From: Deinococcus soli (ex Cha et al. 2016)
Lineage (GTDB): Bacteria; Deinococcota; Deinococci; Deinococcales; Deinococcaceae
Direction: 5' to 3'
Assembly (NCBI RefSeq): GCF_001007995.1
Contig: NZ_CP011389.1
Span: 1,240,001 to 1,304,000 of the forward strand
Length of the DNA stretch: 64,000 nucleotides
The notes under the pieces were generated by a model. That model saw nothing but the letters and a program-made list of their open reading frames with translations, had not been told where the DNA came from and searched no databases. Made by a program: the position numbers and the translations under genes. How positions within the stretch are numbered: the stretch's first letter is position 1; every line of letters starts with the position of its first letter. Of this stretch, positions 1-12,228 are shown in pieces.

Positions 1-60
1 GCGGGCGTGGTGCTGGACTACACGAACCTGGACGCCCCCAGGGTGGTCGTAGCCCGGTGA
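1..60 (+). CDS. 3' end of an unidentified gene
   Basis: The first 60 bases read in frame as the last 19 codons of a plus-strand gene ending in TGA, finishing VVVAR. Nothing else of the gene is in the window, so no function can be given. A hairpin that could end its transcript follows directly. Confidence 0.5.
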   Translation, partial: AGVVLDYTNLDAPRVVVAR

Positions 61-66
61 AGACAG

Positions 67-98
67 TCAGGGCCGCCTCCAGATGGGGGCGGCCCTGA
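67..98. terminator. Hairpin between convergent genes
   Basis: An 11-bp perfect stem (TCAGGGCCGCC with GGCGGCCCTGA) lies between the end of the plus-strand gene and the end of the minus-strand DUF1540 gene. There is no T-run on either side, so it is a likely bidirectional terminator rather than a certain one. Confidence 0.5.
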
Positions 99-108
99 TC
101 GTGACGGT

Positions 109-291
109 TCAGTGATTGTCGGCGCTGAGGCCCTGCGTATCACTCATGCTTTCCGTTGGGCTGAAGGTGAGGCACTGCGCGGTCTGGCCGCTCATGCTGA
201 CCTCGATCTGCCCGGCGGTGCAGTTCATGTCGTCGTTGAAGCGGCAGGTGGTGGCGTCGCAGCGGCTGACCATGCTCTTGTCGTCGTCCAT
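109..291 (-). CDS. DUF1540 small cysteine-motif protein
   Basis: A 60-residue protein beginning MDDDKSM. It holds four cysteines spaced C-x4-C-x7-C-x15-C, as in DUF1540, a family of small proteins thought to bind a metal; no function is established. I chose the ATG at 291 because GGAGG stands 5 bases before it. The longer frame up to 372 adds an Arg-rich stretch unlike the family. It is monocistronic and converges on the gene to its left. Confidence 0.75.
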   Translation of the reverse strand: MDDDKSMVSRCDATTCRFNDDMNCTAGQIEVSMSGQTAQCLTFSPTESMSDTQGLSADNH

Positions 292-500
292 GTGAACCTC
301 CGTGACCGTCAGCGTGCCTGCCCGGGCGCGGCGGGAACGTGAGGCACGCTGCAAGGTGAAGGGACGCTTCAAAACCGCAGTGTGCCGCTCCGATTACATG
401 ACGGCGCGGCGCAGAGACCGTGCCCACCGGGGTCCAGCACGGCGCAGGCCGCGGACCACGCGGCGACGGCCCTCAGCCGACCCTCACCGCCGGGACCAGA

Positions 501-1010
501 TCAGTTCAGCAGCGTGGCGCGGATGCCCTGGGCGCAGGCGACGCGGTGGGCGACCTGCGCGGCGTCCAGTTCACCGTGTTCGCGCAGGCCGGCGGCGATG
601 ACCTGTACTTCGCTCCAGGCGCGGCGCAGCCTCGCGCGGGCGCGACCCCGCAGGACGCTCAGGTACGCGTCGAGGGTCTCACGTTCGTCCGGGTCGGTCA
701 GGGCGCAGTCCAGCAGCATGCGCGCGTCGCGTCCGGCGCCGGGGGCGGGCGCGCCGGTCAGGGCGGCAGCCTCGCGGGCGGCCAGGGCGACCATGACGAC
801 CTCCTCGGCCAGCGCGCGGTTCAGGCGCAGCGCGGCGGGGTCGGGCGCGCAGGCGTACGTGACGCCGCTCAGGGTGACCCGGTCCAGGCGCAGCGGGGCG
901 CGGGGGTGGGTGTGCGCCAGATAGGCCTCGGCGGCCCAGGTCAGGGCGGCGGCCCCGGGGTCGGGGGCAGGGGTGTGGGGCGCGTGGGGGGTGAGGTGGG
1001 GGCTGGTCAT
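501..1010 (-). CDS. Hypothetical protein, 169 aa
   Basis: I do not recognise this Ala/Arg-rich protein. Codons are GC3-rich like its neighbours, and no signal peptide or membrane segment is visible. The predicted fold is largely helical. The start is the ATG at 1010; the AGGA before it is only 2-3 bases away, so the transcript may be leaderless or the start may be further in. An imperfect palindrome overlaps its upstream region. Confidence 0.6.
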   Translation of the reverse strand: MTSPHLTPHAPHTPAPDPGAAALTWAAEAYLAHTHPRAPLRLDRVTLSGVTYACAPDPAALRLNRALAEEVVMVALAAREAAALTGAPAPGAGRDARMLLDCALTDPDERETLDAYLSVLRGRARARLRRAWSEVQVIAAGLREHGELDAAQVAHRVACAQGIRATLLN

Positions 1011-1012
1011 AA

Positions 1013-1033
1013 TCCTGACTTCCGGACTCAGGA
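1013..1033. promoter_or_regulatory. Imperfect palindrome upstream of the 169-aa gene
   Basis: The outer arms TCCTGA and TCAGGA frame a central TCCGGA. It lies 3 bases upstream of the ATG at 1010, where an operator or an mRNA 5' hairpin would act. No regulator is identified. Confidence 0.3.
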
Positions 1034-1079
1034 TAAGGCGGGAGGCATGAGACGCATGACCCGCTGTCCAGAACAGTGG

Positions 1080-1103
1080 GACCCCGCCATCAGGCGCGCG
1101 GGG

Positions 1104-1105
<2 letters not shown>
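1080..1105 (-). terminator. Hairpin at the end of the ABC-F gene
   Basis: An 8-bp perfect stem, GACCCCGC with GCGGGGTC, overlaps the TGA stop codon of the ABC-F gene. No T-run follows on the minus strand, so termination efficiency is uncertain. Confidence 0.4.
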
Positions 1106-2996
<1,891 letters not shown>

Positions 2997-3003
2997 GCCC
3001 CGC

Positions 3004-3009
3004 AGTATA
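3004..3009 (-). promoter_or_regulatory. -10 box (TATACT) of the ABC-F gene
   Basis: A perfect TATACT on the minus strand ends 7 bases before the GTG at 2996, the usual layout for leaderless genes in Deinococcus. No clear -35 is visible. Confidence 0.55.
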
Positions 3010-3075
3010 GGGCGCCCCCGGGCCTCGCCGGACGCGCGCGGCATGGAAGAAATGAATAGTGTCAGATTTCTCTCT

Positions 3076-3081
3076 TACACT
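3076..3081 (+). promoter_or_regulatory. -10 box (TACACT) of the FecR-domain gene
   Basis: TACACT lies 8 bases before the ATG at 3090, giving a near-leaderless transcript. The identical box and spacing occur before the gene at 28876. Confidence 0.5.
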
Positions 3082-3089
3082 GTGGGGTG

Positions 3090-4619
3090 ATGATGCGCGC
3101 GGCCCCCGTCCTCCACGCCCTGACCCCCACGCTGCTGCTCAGCGCGACCGCGCTGGCCGCCCCTGTGCTGGACAGCGCGCAGGGCAGCGTGGAACTTCAG
3201 CAGGCGGGCGGCACCTGGATGCCCCGCGCTGCCAGCGGCGAGATCACGCTGGGCCTGCGCACCGGCGCGGGCCGCGCCGAGATCCGCGCCGGTGCCGGGC
3301 GCGTCACGGTCGGCAGCGCGTCCCGCCTGCGCCGTTACCTGGATGAGGTGGACCTGCAGCAGGGCCGCTTCTACCTGCGCGGCCCGGCCGCCGTGCACGT
3401 GCAGGGGCAGCACCTCGTCATGGACGGCGCGGGCAGCCTGCGCGTGGACCTCGACGGGCCGGTGCGGCGCGTCGCGGTCATCACCGGGCAGGTGCGCATC
3501 GACCGCAGCGGCCGCGTCACGACCGTGCGGGGCGGGCAGCAACTCGACCTGCGCAGCGGGCAGCTCAGCGCGTTCCGTGAAACGGATCCCTGGTACGCCG
3601 CGCAGTTCCGCGGTGAGGGCAGCGCCAGCGTGCAGGCCACGCGCGGCGCGGTCACGCTGGGCCGCGCCGGGCAGGCGCGCGGCGCGGTCATCGGGGACAC
3701 CCTGGAGATCGGCGCGACGCTGAACACCGGCGCGGGCGCCTGGGCCGAGGTGGGCTTCACCGGCGGCGGGTACCTGCGCCTGAACGAGCAGAGCGAACTG
3801 AGCGTCCTGAGCGTGGACCGCACCGACCGGGGCCGCGAGGTGCTGCTGAAACTCGCGCGCGGCACCGCCTGGAACGTCGTGCAGAAGGGCCAGGGCGGGT
3901 ACCGGATCGACACGCCGGTCGTGAGTACCGCCGTGCGCGGCACGGTGTTCCGCGTGGACGCGGACGGCCTGGTGAAGGTGTTCGAGGGTCAGGTGGCGCT
4001 GCCCAGCAGCGCCGATCAGGCGGTCAGCGCCGGGCAGCAGCGCAGCGAGGCGGGGACCGTGGGCACCCTGGTCCCGGACGCCACGGACCGCTTCAATCAG
4101 GCGCGGGACGCCGAACGGGCCCGCCCGCTGAGCCTCACGCTGCCCCGCGCGCCCCTGAGCCTGAACGACCTGATCCTGAGTGCCCGCAGCCTCCCCGACG
4201 CGACCCTGAGCGCGCAGGTGGCCGGGCAGCGCGTCCCGCTGAACGCCGACGGGGACACCTTCCGCCTGGAGCGACTGGCGGCGCCGCTGCCCGAGGGCAC
4301 CTACCCGGTGACCGTGACCGCCGAACGCTTCGGGCAGACGCTGACGCGCACCGTGACCGTCACCGTGGACCGCAGCGCCCCGCAGGCGGACCTGCGCGCC
4401 GAACGGCGCGGCCACCTGCTGCTCCTGAGCGGCGCCGTGACCGACGCCGTCCCCGGCACGCTGACCGTCACCGCCCGCATCGGCCCGCGCAGCTACACCC
4501 GGCGCGTGACGTCCGGCGAGCCGCTGCGCTGGGCGCTGCCCCTTGCCGACCCGACCGCGCCCGTGCAGGTGAGCGCCCGTGACGCCGCAGGAAACGAACG
4601 AGATGCCGCGCTCCGCTGA
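3090..4619 (+). CDS. Exported FecR-domain protein
   Basis: A protein of about 509 residues starting MMRAAPVL with a signal peptide (hydrophobic stretch to ATALAAP, residues 1-25). Two FecR-like beta regions follow: near residues 30-160, and near 180-300 where SVLSVDRT, GTAWNVVQK and VVSTAVRGTVFRVD match the FecR domain. The C-terminal 150 residues look like Ig-type beta repeats. FecR domains are usually periplasmic and carry signals to partners. The gene overlaps the CHASE2-GGDEF gene, and FecR/CHASE2 pairs are a common arrangement, so it probably senses envelope state with that partner (inference). The GTG at 3087 is an alternative start. Confidence 0.8.
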   Translation: MMRAAPVLHALTPTLLLSATALAAPVLDSAQGSVELQQAGGTWMPRAASGEITLGLRTGAGRAEIRAGAGRVTVGSASRLRRYLDEVDLQQGRFYLRGPAAVHVQGQHLVMDGAGSLRVDLDGPVRRVAVITGQVRIDRSGRVTTVRGGQQLDLRSGQLSAFRETDPWYAAQFRGEGSASVQATRGAVTLGRAGQARGAVIGDTLEIGATLNTGAGAWAEVGFTGGGYLRLNEQSELSVLSVDRTDRGREVLLKLARGTAWNVVQKGQGGYRIDTPVVSTAVRGTVFRVDADGLVKVFEGQVALPSSADQAVSAGQQRSEAGTVGTLVPDATDRFNQARDAERARPLSLTLPRAPLSLNDLILSARSLPDATLSAQVAGQRVPLNADGDTFRLERLAAPLPEGTYPVTVTAERFGQTLTRTVTVTVDRSAPQADLRAERRGHLLLLSGAVTDAVPGTLTVTARIGPRSYTRRVTSGEPLRWALPLADPTAPVQVSARDAAGNERDAALR

Positions 4620-6069
4620 GCGGTCCCTGGCCCTGATCACCGCGCCCGTCGCGGCGCTGCTCGCGGCGCTGCTGGCCCTGCTGATGCCCGCCAATCCGCG
4701 CCTGGGCGACGCCCTGAACCGCGCCCTGCCGTCCGAGACCGACCGCCGGGTGGTGCTGGTCGGCATTGACGACGCGTCCCTGCGGGACTACGGCCGGGTG
4801 GGCACGTGGCCGCGCGAACTGTACGGGCAGGCGCTCGGCACGCTCGAGCAGGCCGGGGCGACCGCGGTCGGTATCGACGTGCTGCTGACCGACCCCAGCC
4901 AGAACGACGAGCGCCTGAAGGACGCGTTCAGCCGCGCGAACGTCGTGCTGGCCACCGCGCCCGGCGAGTCCACGCTGCTGGCCAGCCCCGAGTGGCGCTC
5001 CCCGACGGGAGTCAGCGCGCTGAACGTCAGCGGTGACGGGATCGTCCGGACGTTCCAGACCGCGTACCCGGACGCGGCCGGGACGCTCCAGCCCAGCTTC
5101 GCGCGGCAACTGGCGGTCGCGGCTGGCAGGCACGTGGATCTCAGCGATCAGCCGCGCGTGCTGCGGTACGCCGCGCCGGACCGGGACCGCCTGCCGGTCA
5201 TTCCGTTCCGGGACGTCGTGAACGGCAACGTCCGCTACGGCGACATTCAGGGCAAGATCGTCCTGATCGGCCTGACCGCCAGCGGCACCGGCGTGGGCGG
5301 CGTGCGGGACGTGACGGGGCAGACCGTGCCTGGCACGGAACTGCAGCTGCGGGCCGTATCCAGCCTGCTCAGCGCGCCCTTCACGACGCTGCCCACCTGG
5401 CTGATCGCGCTGCTGTCGGCGGTCATTGCCGTCACGGCGGTGCTGGCGCGCGGCCTGTGGGGGTTCGCGCTGGCCATGGCCGCGCTGCTGGCCGCCGCGC
5501 CCCTGTGGCTGGGGAACATCCTGCTGCCCGGCGTGACGCTGTCGCTGGCGGCGATCATCGGCACGGCGCTCGTCGCGGCGGAACGCTGGTGGAACCTGCG
5601 CACCCTGGCGCTGCGCGACCCGCTGACCGGCTTCGGGAACCGCGTGGCGTTCACGCGCGCGCTGGAGCAGCGCTGGGCAACCCGGCAAACCCGCCCGCTG
5701 GGACTGTTGCTGGTGGACCTGAGCGGCTTCCGGAAGGTGAACGAGGTGTACGGCCCGCACGCTGGGGACGAGCTGCTGCGCGACCTGTCCGGGCGGATCA
5801 TGCAGCAGAAGCGGCGCGGGGACCTGATCTTCCGCTGGGGTCCGGACGAGTTCGCGGTGCTGCTCGATCAGGCCAGCGCGCACGAGACGGCGGACGTCGC
5901 GCGGCGCGTGCAGGAGTCGCTGGACCGCATCAGTTACCGCGATCTGCCGCTGCGGGCCAGTGTGGGCGCGGCCCGTACGGGCGAGGACATCCAGACGCCG
6001 GTGGATCTGGTCGAGGCCGCCAGCCGCAGCCGCTACCGCGTGAAGTACCAGCGTGAGCAGCGCGGCTGA
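4603..6069 (+). CDS. CHASE2 sensor with GGDEF-type output domain
   Basis: An integral membrane protein of 488 residues. One N-terminal membrane helix (about residues 8-25) is followed by an extracytoplasmic CHASE2 sensor domain (VVLVGIDDASLRDYGRVGTW onward), then three membrane helices (about 255-325) and a GGDEF domain (from DPLTGFGNRVAF). The signature loop reads WGPDEF rather than GGDEF, so cyclase activity is uncertain. No EAL domain is present. The gene overlaps the FecR-domain gene; AGGA 10 bases before the ATG at 4603 supports this start, and the GTG at 4579 is the alternative. A FecR-CHASE2 signalling unit is likely. Confidence 0.85.
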   Translation: MPRSAERSLALITAPVAALLAALLALLMPANPRLGDALNRALPSETDRRVVLVGIDDASLRDYGRVGTWPRELYGQALGTLEQAGATAVGIDVLLTDPSQNDERLKDAFSRANVVLATAPGESTLLASPEWRSPTGVSALNVSGDGIVRTFQTAYPDAAGTLQPSFARQLAVAAGRHVDLSDQPRVLRYAAPDRDRLPVIPFRDVVNGNVRYGDIQGKIVLIGLTASGTGVGGVRDVTGQTVPGTELQLRAVSSLLSAPFTTLPTWLIALLSAVIAVTAVLARGLWGFALAMAALLAAAPLWLGNILLPGVTLSLAAIIGTALVAAERWWNLRTLALRDPLTGFGNRVAFTRALEQRWATRQTRPLGLLLVDLSGFRKVNEVYGPHAGDELLRDLSGRIMQQKRRGDLIFRWGPDEFAVLLDQASAHETADVARRVQESLDRISYRDLPLRASVGAARTGEDIQTPVDLVEAASRSRYRVKYQREQRG

Positions 6070-6116
6070 GCAGCGCGGGTGGCTGGGTCCGGGACCGGTG
6101 CATCCACCAGACGACT

Positions 6117-6162
6117 TAGACTGCCATCTATATTGACAACCACCTATATAGATGGCAGTCTA
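6117..6162 (+). promoter_or_regulatory. 17-bp perfect inverted repeat over the ArsR-gene promoter
   Basis: The left arm (6117-6133, TAGACTGCCATCTATAT) and the right arm (6146-6162) are perfect reverse complements separated by 12 bases. A consensus -35 TTGACA (6133-6138) begins in the last base of the left arm and runs into the spacer, and TATAGA (6161-6166) is at the right edge. The site ends 5 bases before the GTG start of an ArsR-family gene, so it is very probably the autoregulatory operator. Confidence 0.75.
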
Positions 6163-6167
6163 TAGAT

Positions 6168-6509
6168 GTGCCTGATGGACCCCCGTTCGACCTGCTCCTG
6201 AGCCGCCTGCGCGCCCTGGGCGACCCCACCCGCCTGCGCATCGTGCAGCTCATCGGCCAGTCGGACCCCGACCACCCCCAGGCACGCCCGGACGCCGGCA
6301 GCACCCCCCCGATCAGCATCTCCGCCGAACTGGGCCTCACGCAGCCCACCATCAGCCACCACATGAAAGTCCTGATCGAGGTCGGCCTGATCACCTCCGA
6401 GAAGAAGGGCACCAAGGTCTACTACAGCCTGAACCCCGACGGGTTCCGCGACCTGACCACCTTCTTCGAACCGCTCGCGACCCCCTGCACCGAACCCGAC
6501 CTGCCCTGA
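6168..6509 (+). CDS. ArsR/SmtB-family winged-helix regulator
   Basis: A 113-residue DNA-binding protein. It has the family opening helix (LLLSRLRALGDPTRLRIVQLI), a recognition helix (LGLTQPTISHHMKVLIEVGL) and the beta-wing (KKGTKVYYSL). The typical metal motif ELCVCDL on helix 3 is absent and replaced by PTISHHMKV, so the ligand is not obvious. The insert between helices 2 and 3 (SDPDHPQARPDAGSTPP) is longer than usual. GTG at 6168 is the only in-frame start near the promoter. No target gene is adjacent; the inverted repeat upstream suggests autoregulation, with other targets elsewhere. Confidence 0.85.
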   Translation: MPDGPPFDLLLSRLRALGDPTRLRIVQLIGQSDPDHPQARPDAGSTPPISISAELGLTQPTISHHMKVLIEVGLITSEKKGTKVYYSLNPDGFRDLTTFFEPLATPCTEPDLP

Positions 6510-6633
6510 ACGCCCCGCGCGTTCCCCCCGGCCCGCGACCCCACTGACCTGCCCGCCCACAGCGCGCAGCCGCCCCACCACACTCCGACCGCATCCGCAC
6601 TGCCCGCCACCCGGCGCGCAGCAGGCCCCGCCC

Positions 6634-6787
6634 ATACGGATTCCGTCTGGTTCATTCACAACCCGGAACGGCACCGGGTCGTCAACACCATGTCCGGCAC
6701 CCGCTGCTCTCCTGCTCTGCGGGGCAGCTCTTCGAATCACATCCGCTCGGACTGAACGGCTATAAGCCATTCAATCGGAGTCCGTAT
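6634..6787 (-). repeat. Dispersed MITE-like repeat, copy 1
   Basis: A 154-bp element related to a second copy at 22186-22319, in the opposite orientation. Its ends are inverted repeats (ATACGGATTCCGTCTG on one side, ATACGGACTCCGATTG read from the other). The two copies share the ends and two internal hairpins, while the sequence between differs. There is no coding capacity. It resembles the small non-autonomous repeats known from Deinococcus genomes. Confidence 0.7.
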
Positions 6788-6805
6788 CATCCTCCGGAGG
6801 ACCGC

Positions 6806-7000
6806 ATGCACGACCTGTACCTGAAGGACACCGTCGACGGCCGCACCGCCCAGTACGAACAGGTCCGCGACCAGCTGGCCCTGGAACGGCAGCTGCGCGC
6901 CGCCCAGCCGCAGCGTCTCCCCCTGCGCGCCACACTGGCCACCCGCCTGCGCCGCCTCGCCGATCAGCTCGACCGGCCCGCCGCGCCCAGCTGCACCTGA
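6806..7000 (+). CDS. Small hypothetical protein, 64 aa
   Basis: A charged helical protein with many Arg, Gln and Leu residues. A strong ribosome site (CCGGAGG) lies 6 bases before the ATG, directly after the MITE-like repeat. No family is recognised. The codons are GC3-rich. It stands alone between the ArsR-type gene and the end of the nuo operon, which it faces. Confidence 0.55.
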   Translation: MHDLYLKDTVDGRTAQYEQVRDQLALERQLRAAQPQRLPLRATLATRLRRLADQLDRPAAPSCT

Positions 7001-7059
7001 ACAGGACCGAACGCGAAGATCGGCTCCACCCACCCCCGGCTTCCCCTGGGGTACAGCGA

Positions 7060-7088
7060 GAGGCCCGACCTGATCCCGGCCGGGCCTC
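7060..7088. terminator. Hairpin after nuoN
   Basis: GAGGCCCG (7060-7067) pairs with CGGGCCTC (7081-7088) just downstream of the nuoN stop and of the converging 64-aa gene. There is no T-run; it probably ends the nuo transcript. Confidence 0.5.
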
Positions 7089-7100
7089 CTCGGGTGCCGG

Positions 7101-8549
7101 TCAGCGTCCGGCGAGCATCGCCCAGATGTCGGGGTGCGCCACGAAGGCGTACCAGAGGTTCGGCAGCAGGCCCAGCACCGTGACGCCCGCCACGCCCAGC
7201 GCGACGGCCAGGGTGGTGGGGGGACGCTGGCCGAGGCCGTACTCGCGCGCGGGCGTGCGGTCGGGCATGAACATCAGCATGGCGGGGCGCAGGTAGTACA
7301 CCAGCGCGGCGACGCTGGTGAGCGCGGCGAGGATGCTGATCCACGCGTAGCCGTTCTGGAAGGCCGCCTGGAACACCAGGTACTTCCCGAAGAAGCCCGC
7401 GAAGGGCGGCAGGCCCGCCAGCGAGGCGAGGCACACGGCCAGCGCGACGGCGTAGCCGGGGTGGCGGTGGTACAGGCCGCGCATGTCGGTGATGCTGAAG
7501 CCTTCCTCGCTGCGTTGCAGGGCGGCGACGATGGCGAGCGCGGCGGCCGTCATCAGGGTGTACACGAGCAGGTAGTACCCGAGGGCCGCGCCGCCCGCGG
7601 CGGGGGTGCCCAGCAGCGCCATGCCCAGGAAGCCGGTGTGCGCGACCGCCGAGTACGCCAGCATGCGTTTGAAGTTCGTCTGGCGCAGCGCGGCGAGGTT
7701 CCCGACGATCAGCGTCCCGGCGATCAGGACCGCCAGGACGGAGTGCCAGCCGGGGGCATTCTCCAGCGCGCCGGAGAACACGCGCAGCATCCCGGCGAAC
7801 GCGGCGACCTTCACGACGGTGCTCAGGAACAGGCTGACGCTGGTGGGCGCGCCCCCGTACACGTCGGGCGTCCACTGGTGGAAGGGCGCCAGCGCGACCT
7901 TGAAGCCGAAGCCGCAGAGCATCAGCAGCGCGCCGCCGACCAGGATGCCGACGTTGTCGGGGTTCAGGGTGCTCGTCTTCTCGGCGATGACGGCGTAGTT
8001 CAGGCTGCCGGTCGCGCCGTACACGAACGCCAGGCCGTAGATCAGCACGGCGCTCCCGGCGGCGCCGAGCAGGAAGTACTTCAGGCCGCTTTCCTCCGCG
8101 CGGCGCGAGCCCTGCAGGGTGGCGAGGACGTAGGAGCTGAGGCTCATGATCTCCAGGCCGATCAGCATGACGATCAGGTCACCGGAGAAAGCGATGAGCA
8201 GGCAGCCGGTCACGGCGTACATGAGCATCGCGTCGAATTCGGGGAAGGACACGCGGGCGCGCCACGCGGTGTCCAGCGTCACGAGCAGCGTCATGAGGGT
8301 CCCGGCGAGGATCACGAAGCCCAGCAGCAGCGCGGCGTGGTCAGCGCGCAGGCTACCGCCGAAGGAGGACAGGTCACGGTTCCACAGCCAGCCGACGCTG
8401 AGTGCGGACGCGACCACGGCCCCGATGTTGATGAAGGTCAGGGTGCGGCGCTGGACCCAGAAGCCCAGCAGGGTGCTGCTGATCGCCCCGGCCAGAATGA
8501 GCAGGATGGGCAGCAGGGGCAGGAGTTTCACATCGGGCGGCTGGAGCAT
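7101..8549 (-). CDS. nuoN: NADH-quinone oxidoreductase subunit N
   Basis: A membrane subunit of 482 residues with about 14 hydrophobic helices, belonging to the antiporter-like (Proton_antipo_M) family and forming part of the proton-pumping arm of complex I. Recognisable stretches include LIGLEIMSLSSYVLATL, containing the conserved helix-5 glutamate, and the lysine-bearing GFKVALAPFHQWTPD. It is the last gene of the operon, one base after nuoM, and a hairpin follows. Confidence 0.95.
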   Translation of the reverse strand: MLQPPDVKLLPLLPILLILAGAISSTLLGFWVQRRTLTFINIGAVVASALSVGWLWNRDLSSFGGSLRADHAALLLGFVILAGTLMTLLVTLDTAWRARVSFPEFDAMLMYAVTGCLLIAFSGDLIVMLIGLEIMSLSSYVLATLQGSRRAEESGLKYFLLGAAGSAVLIYGLAFVYGATGSLNYAVIAEKTSTLNPDNVGILVGGALLMLCGFGFKVALAPFHQWTPDVYGGAPTSVSLFLSTVVKVAAFAGMLRVFSGALENAPGWHSVLAVLIAGTLIVGNLAALRQTNFKRMLAYSAVAHTGFLGMALLGTPAAGGAALGYYLLVYTLMTAAALAIVAALQRSEEGFSITDMRGLYHRHPGYAVALAVCLASLAGLPPFAGFFGKYLVFQAAFQNGYAWISILAALTSVAALVYYLRPAMLMFMPDRTPAREYGLGQRPPTTLAVALGVAGVTVLGLLPNLWYAFVAHPDIWAMLAGR

Positions 8550-8550
8550 G

Positions 8551-9992
8551 TCAGTTGCCTCCCAGGGCGCTCAGGACGGCGCGCACGGCGGGCTGCATGA
8601 GGTTCAGGGCGGGGGTGGAGTACACGCCGAACAGCACCAGGATAGCCAGCGGGATGCCCAGGATCAGCCACTCGGTGTGCACGAGGTCACGCACGGTGAC
8701 GGACCCGGCGGGCCGCGCCTGCCAGAAGGTGTGCTGGAAGGCGGTCAGGGCGTACGCGGCGGCGGCGATGGTCGTGATGCCTGCGATGAAGGTCAGCCAC
8801 GGCGACACCTGGTACGCGCCGAGCAGGATGCTGAACTCGCCGATGAAGCCCGCCAGTCCGGGGACGGCGATGCTGGCGAACCACAGGGCCATGGTCAGGC
8901 CGCCCAGCGCGCCCGCCTGGGTCATGACGCCGCCCACGCGGGTGTCCAGGCTGCCGATGCGTTCCTGCAGCATGCCCACCGAGAGGAACAGCGCGCCGGT
9001 GTAGAGGTTCTGGAAGGCCAGCAGGTACATCGCGCCGATCACGGCCGTCTCGTTCAGGGAGAACACGCCGAGCGCGACGAAGCCCATGTGGCTGAGGCCC
9101 GCGTAGGCGAGCAGGCGTTTCCAGTCGGTCTGCCGGAACGCGATCCACGCAGCGTACAGCGCCGTGAACGCGGCGAGGCCCATCAGGATGGGGCGCAGTT
9201 CCAGGCTGGCGTCGGGGAACAGGGGAATAGCAAAGGTGAAGATGCCGTACCCGCCGACCTTGTACAGGGTGCCCATGACGTCGGGCACGCCGCTGTCGTG
9301 GTTCTGTTCGTGGAAGTCCGGCAGCCACGCGTGCAGCGGCCACAGCGGCAGCTTGACGGCCATGGCGGTCAGGAAGCCCAGGTACAGCCACGTCTGCGCG
9401 CTGCCGGTCACGAGGTTCTGTTTCAGGTCGGTCATGGCGAAGCTGGGGCTGCCGCCCAGGTAGCGCACGCCGATGATGCTGACGAGCATCAGCAGGCTGC
9501 CGAACAGCGTGTACGCGGCGAATTTCGTGAGGGCCGCCATGCGCCCGCTCTTGCCGTACATTGCCAGCATCAGGAGGGCCGGGATCAGCGCGTCCTCGAA
9601 GAACACGTAGAACAGCATCAGGTCCTGCGCGGCGAAGATGCCGATCAGGCCGGTCTCCATCGCCAGGATCAGCGAGAGCATGGGGCCGGGGTTGGGGATG
9701 CGGCGGGCGGCGTACAGGATCGCGATGAACGACATCAGCGCCGTGACGAGCGCCAGGGCGAGACTCACGCCGCCCAGCTGCACCGAGTACGTGATGCCCA
9801 GCGGGGGAATCCAGTCCCAGCGGAACAGCTCGGAGCCGCCGCCGCGCCAGATGGCGAGGCCCGCGCCGAGCGTCAGGGCGGCGATGAAGCCCGCGACCTC
9901 GTCCCGGAAGGTTTTCGGCGTGACGAGCAGCAGCAGGCTGCCCGCCAGGGGCAGGAAGATCATGAGGGTGGGGAGCCAGTCGGTGAAGGAGT

Positions 9993-9996
<4 letters not shown>
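8551..9996 (-). CDS. nuoM: NADH-quinone oxidoreductase subunit M
   Basis: A 481-residue antiporter-like membrane subunit of the complex I proton arm. Characteristic segments are FYVFFEDALIPALLMLAMYG and VKLPLWPLHAWLPDFHEQ, which carries the conserved lysine and histidines. I start it at MNSFTDWL (9996), since the longer frame is only nuoL sequence read in another frame. That start overlaps the nuoL stop by 4 bases, implying translational coupling. Confidence 0.95.
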
Positions 9997-11915
<1,919 letters not shown>

Positions 11916-11925
11916 AGGTTGCCAC

Positions 11926-12228
11926 TCAGCCTTTCAACGCCGCGAGATCGTCCACGTTCGTGGTCTCGCGTTTACGGAAGATCGCGACGATGATCGCCAG
12001 CCCGATCGCCACCTCGGCGGCGGCCAGCGTCATCACGATGAACACGGCCGTCTGCCCGGTCGGATCGCCCCACGACCGCGCGAACGCCACCAGCGCGAGG
12101 TTCGCGGCGTTCAGCATCAGTTCCACCGACAGGAACACCATGATCGCCGTGCGGCGGGTCAGCACGCCGATCATGCCCAGCGCGAACAGGATCCCGGACA
12201 GGCCCAGGTAGAAGGTGGTGGGGACCAT
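11926..12228 (-). CDS. nuoK: NADH-quinone oxidoreductase subunit K
   Basis: A 100-residue membrane subunit with three helices. The conserved glutamate of helix 2 is seen in [14 protein letters not shown], and the second conserved acidic position lies in the helix reading [14 protein letters not shown]. It contributes to the coupling channel between the hydrophilic arm and the antiporter-like subunits. Its start overlaps the nuoJ stop by one base. Confidence 0.95.
   Translation of the reverse strand: MVPTTFYLGLSGILFALGMIGVLTRRTAIMVFLSVELMLNAANLALVAFARSWGDPTGQTAVFIVMTLAAAEVAIGLAIIVAIFRKRETTNVDDLAALKG

Noticed and set aside
6161..6168. ATG at 6166 as start of the ArsR-type gene
   Set aside because: It is out of frame with the regulator; the in-frame start is GTG at 6168.
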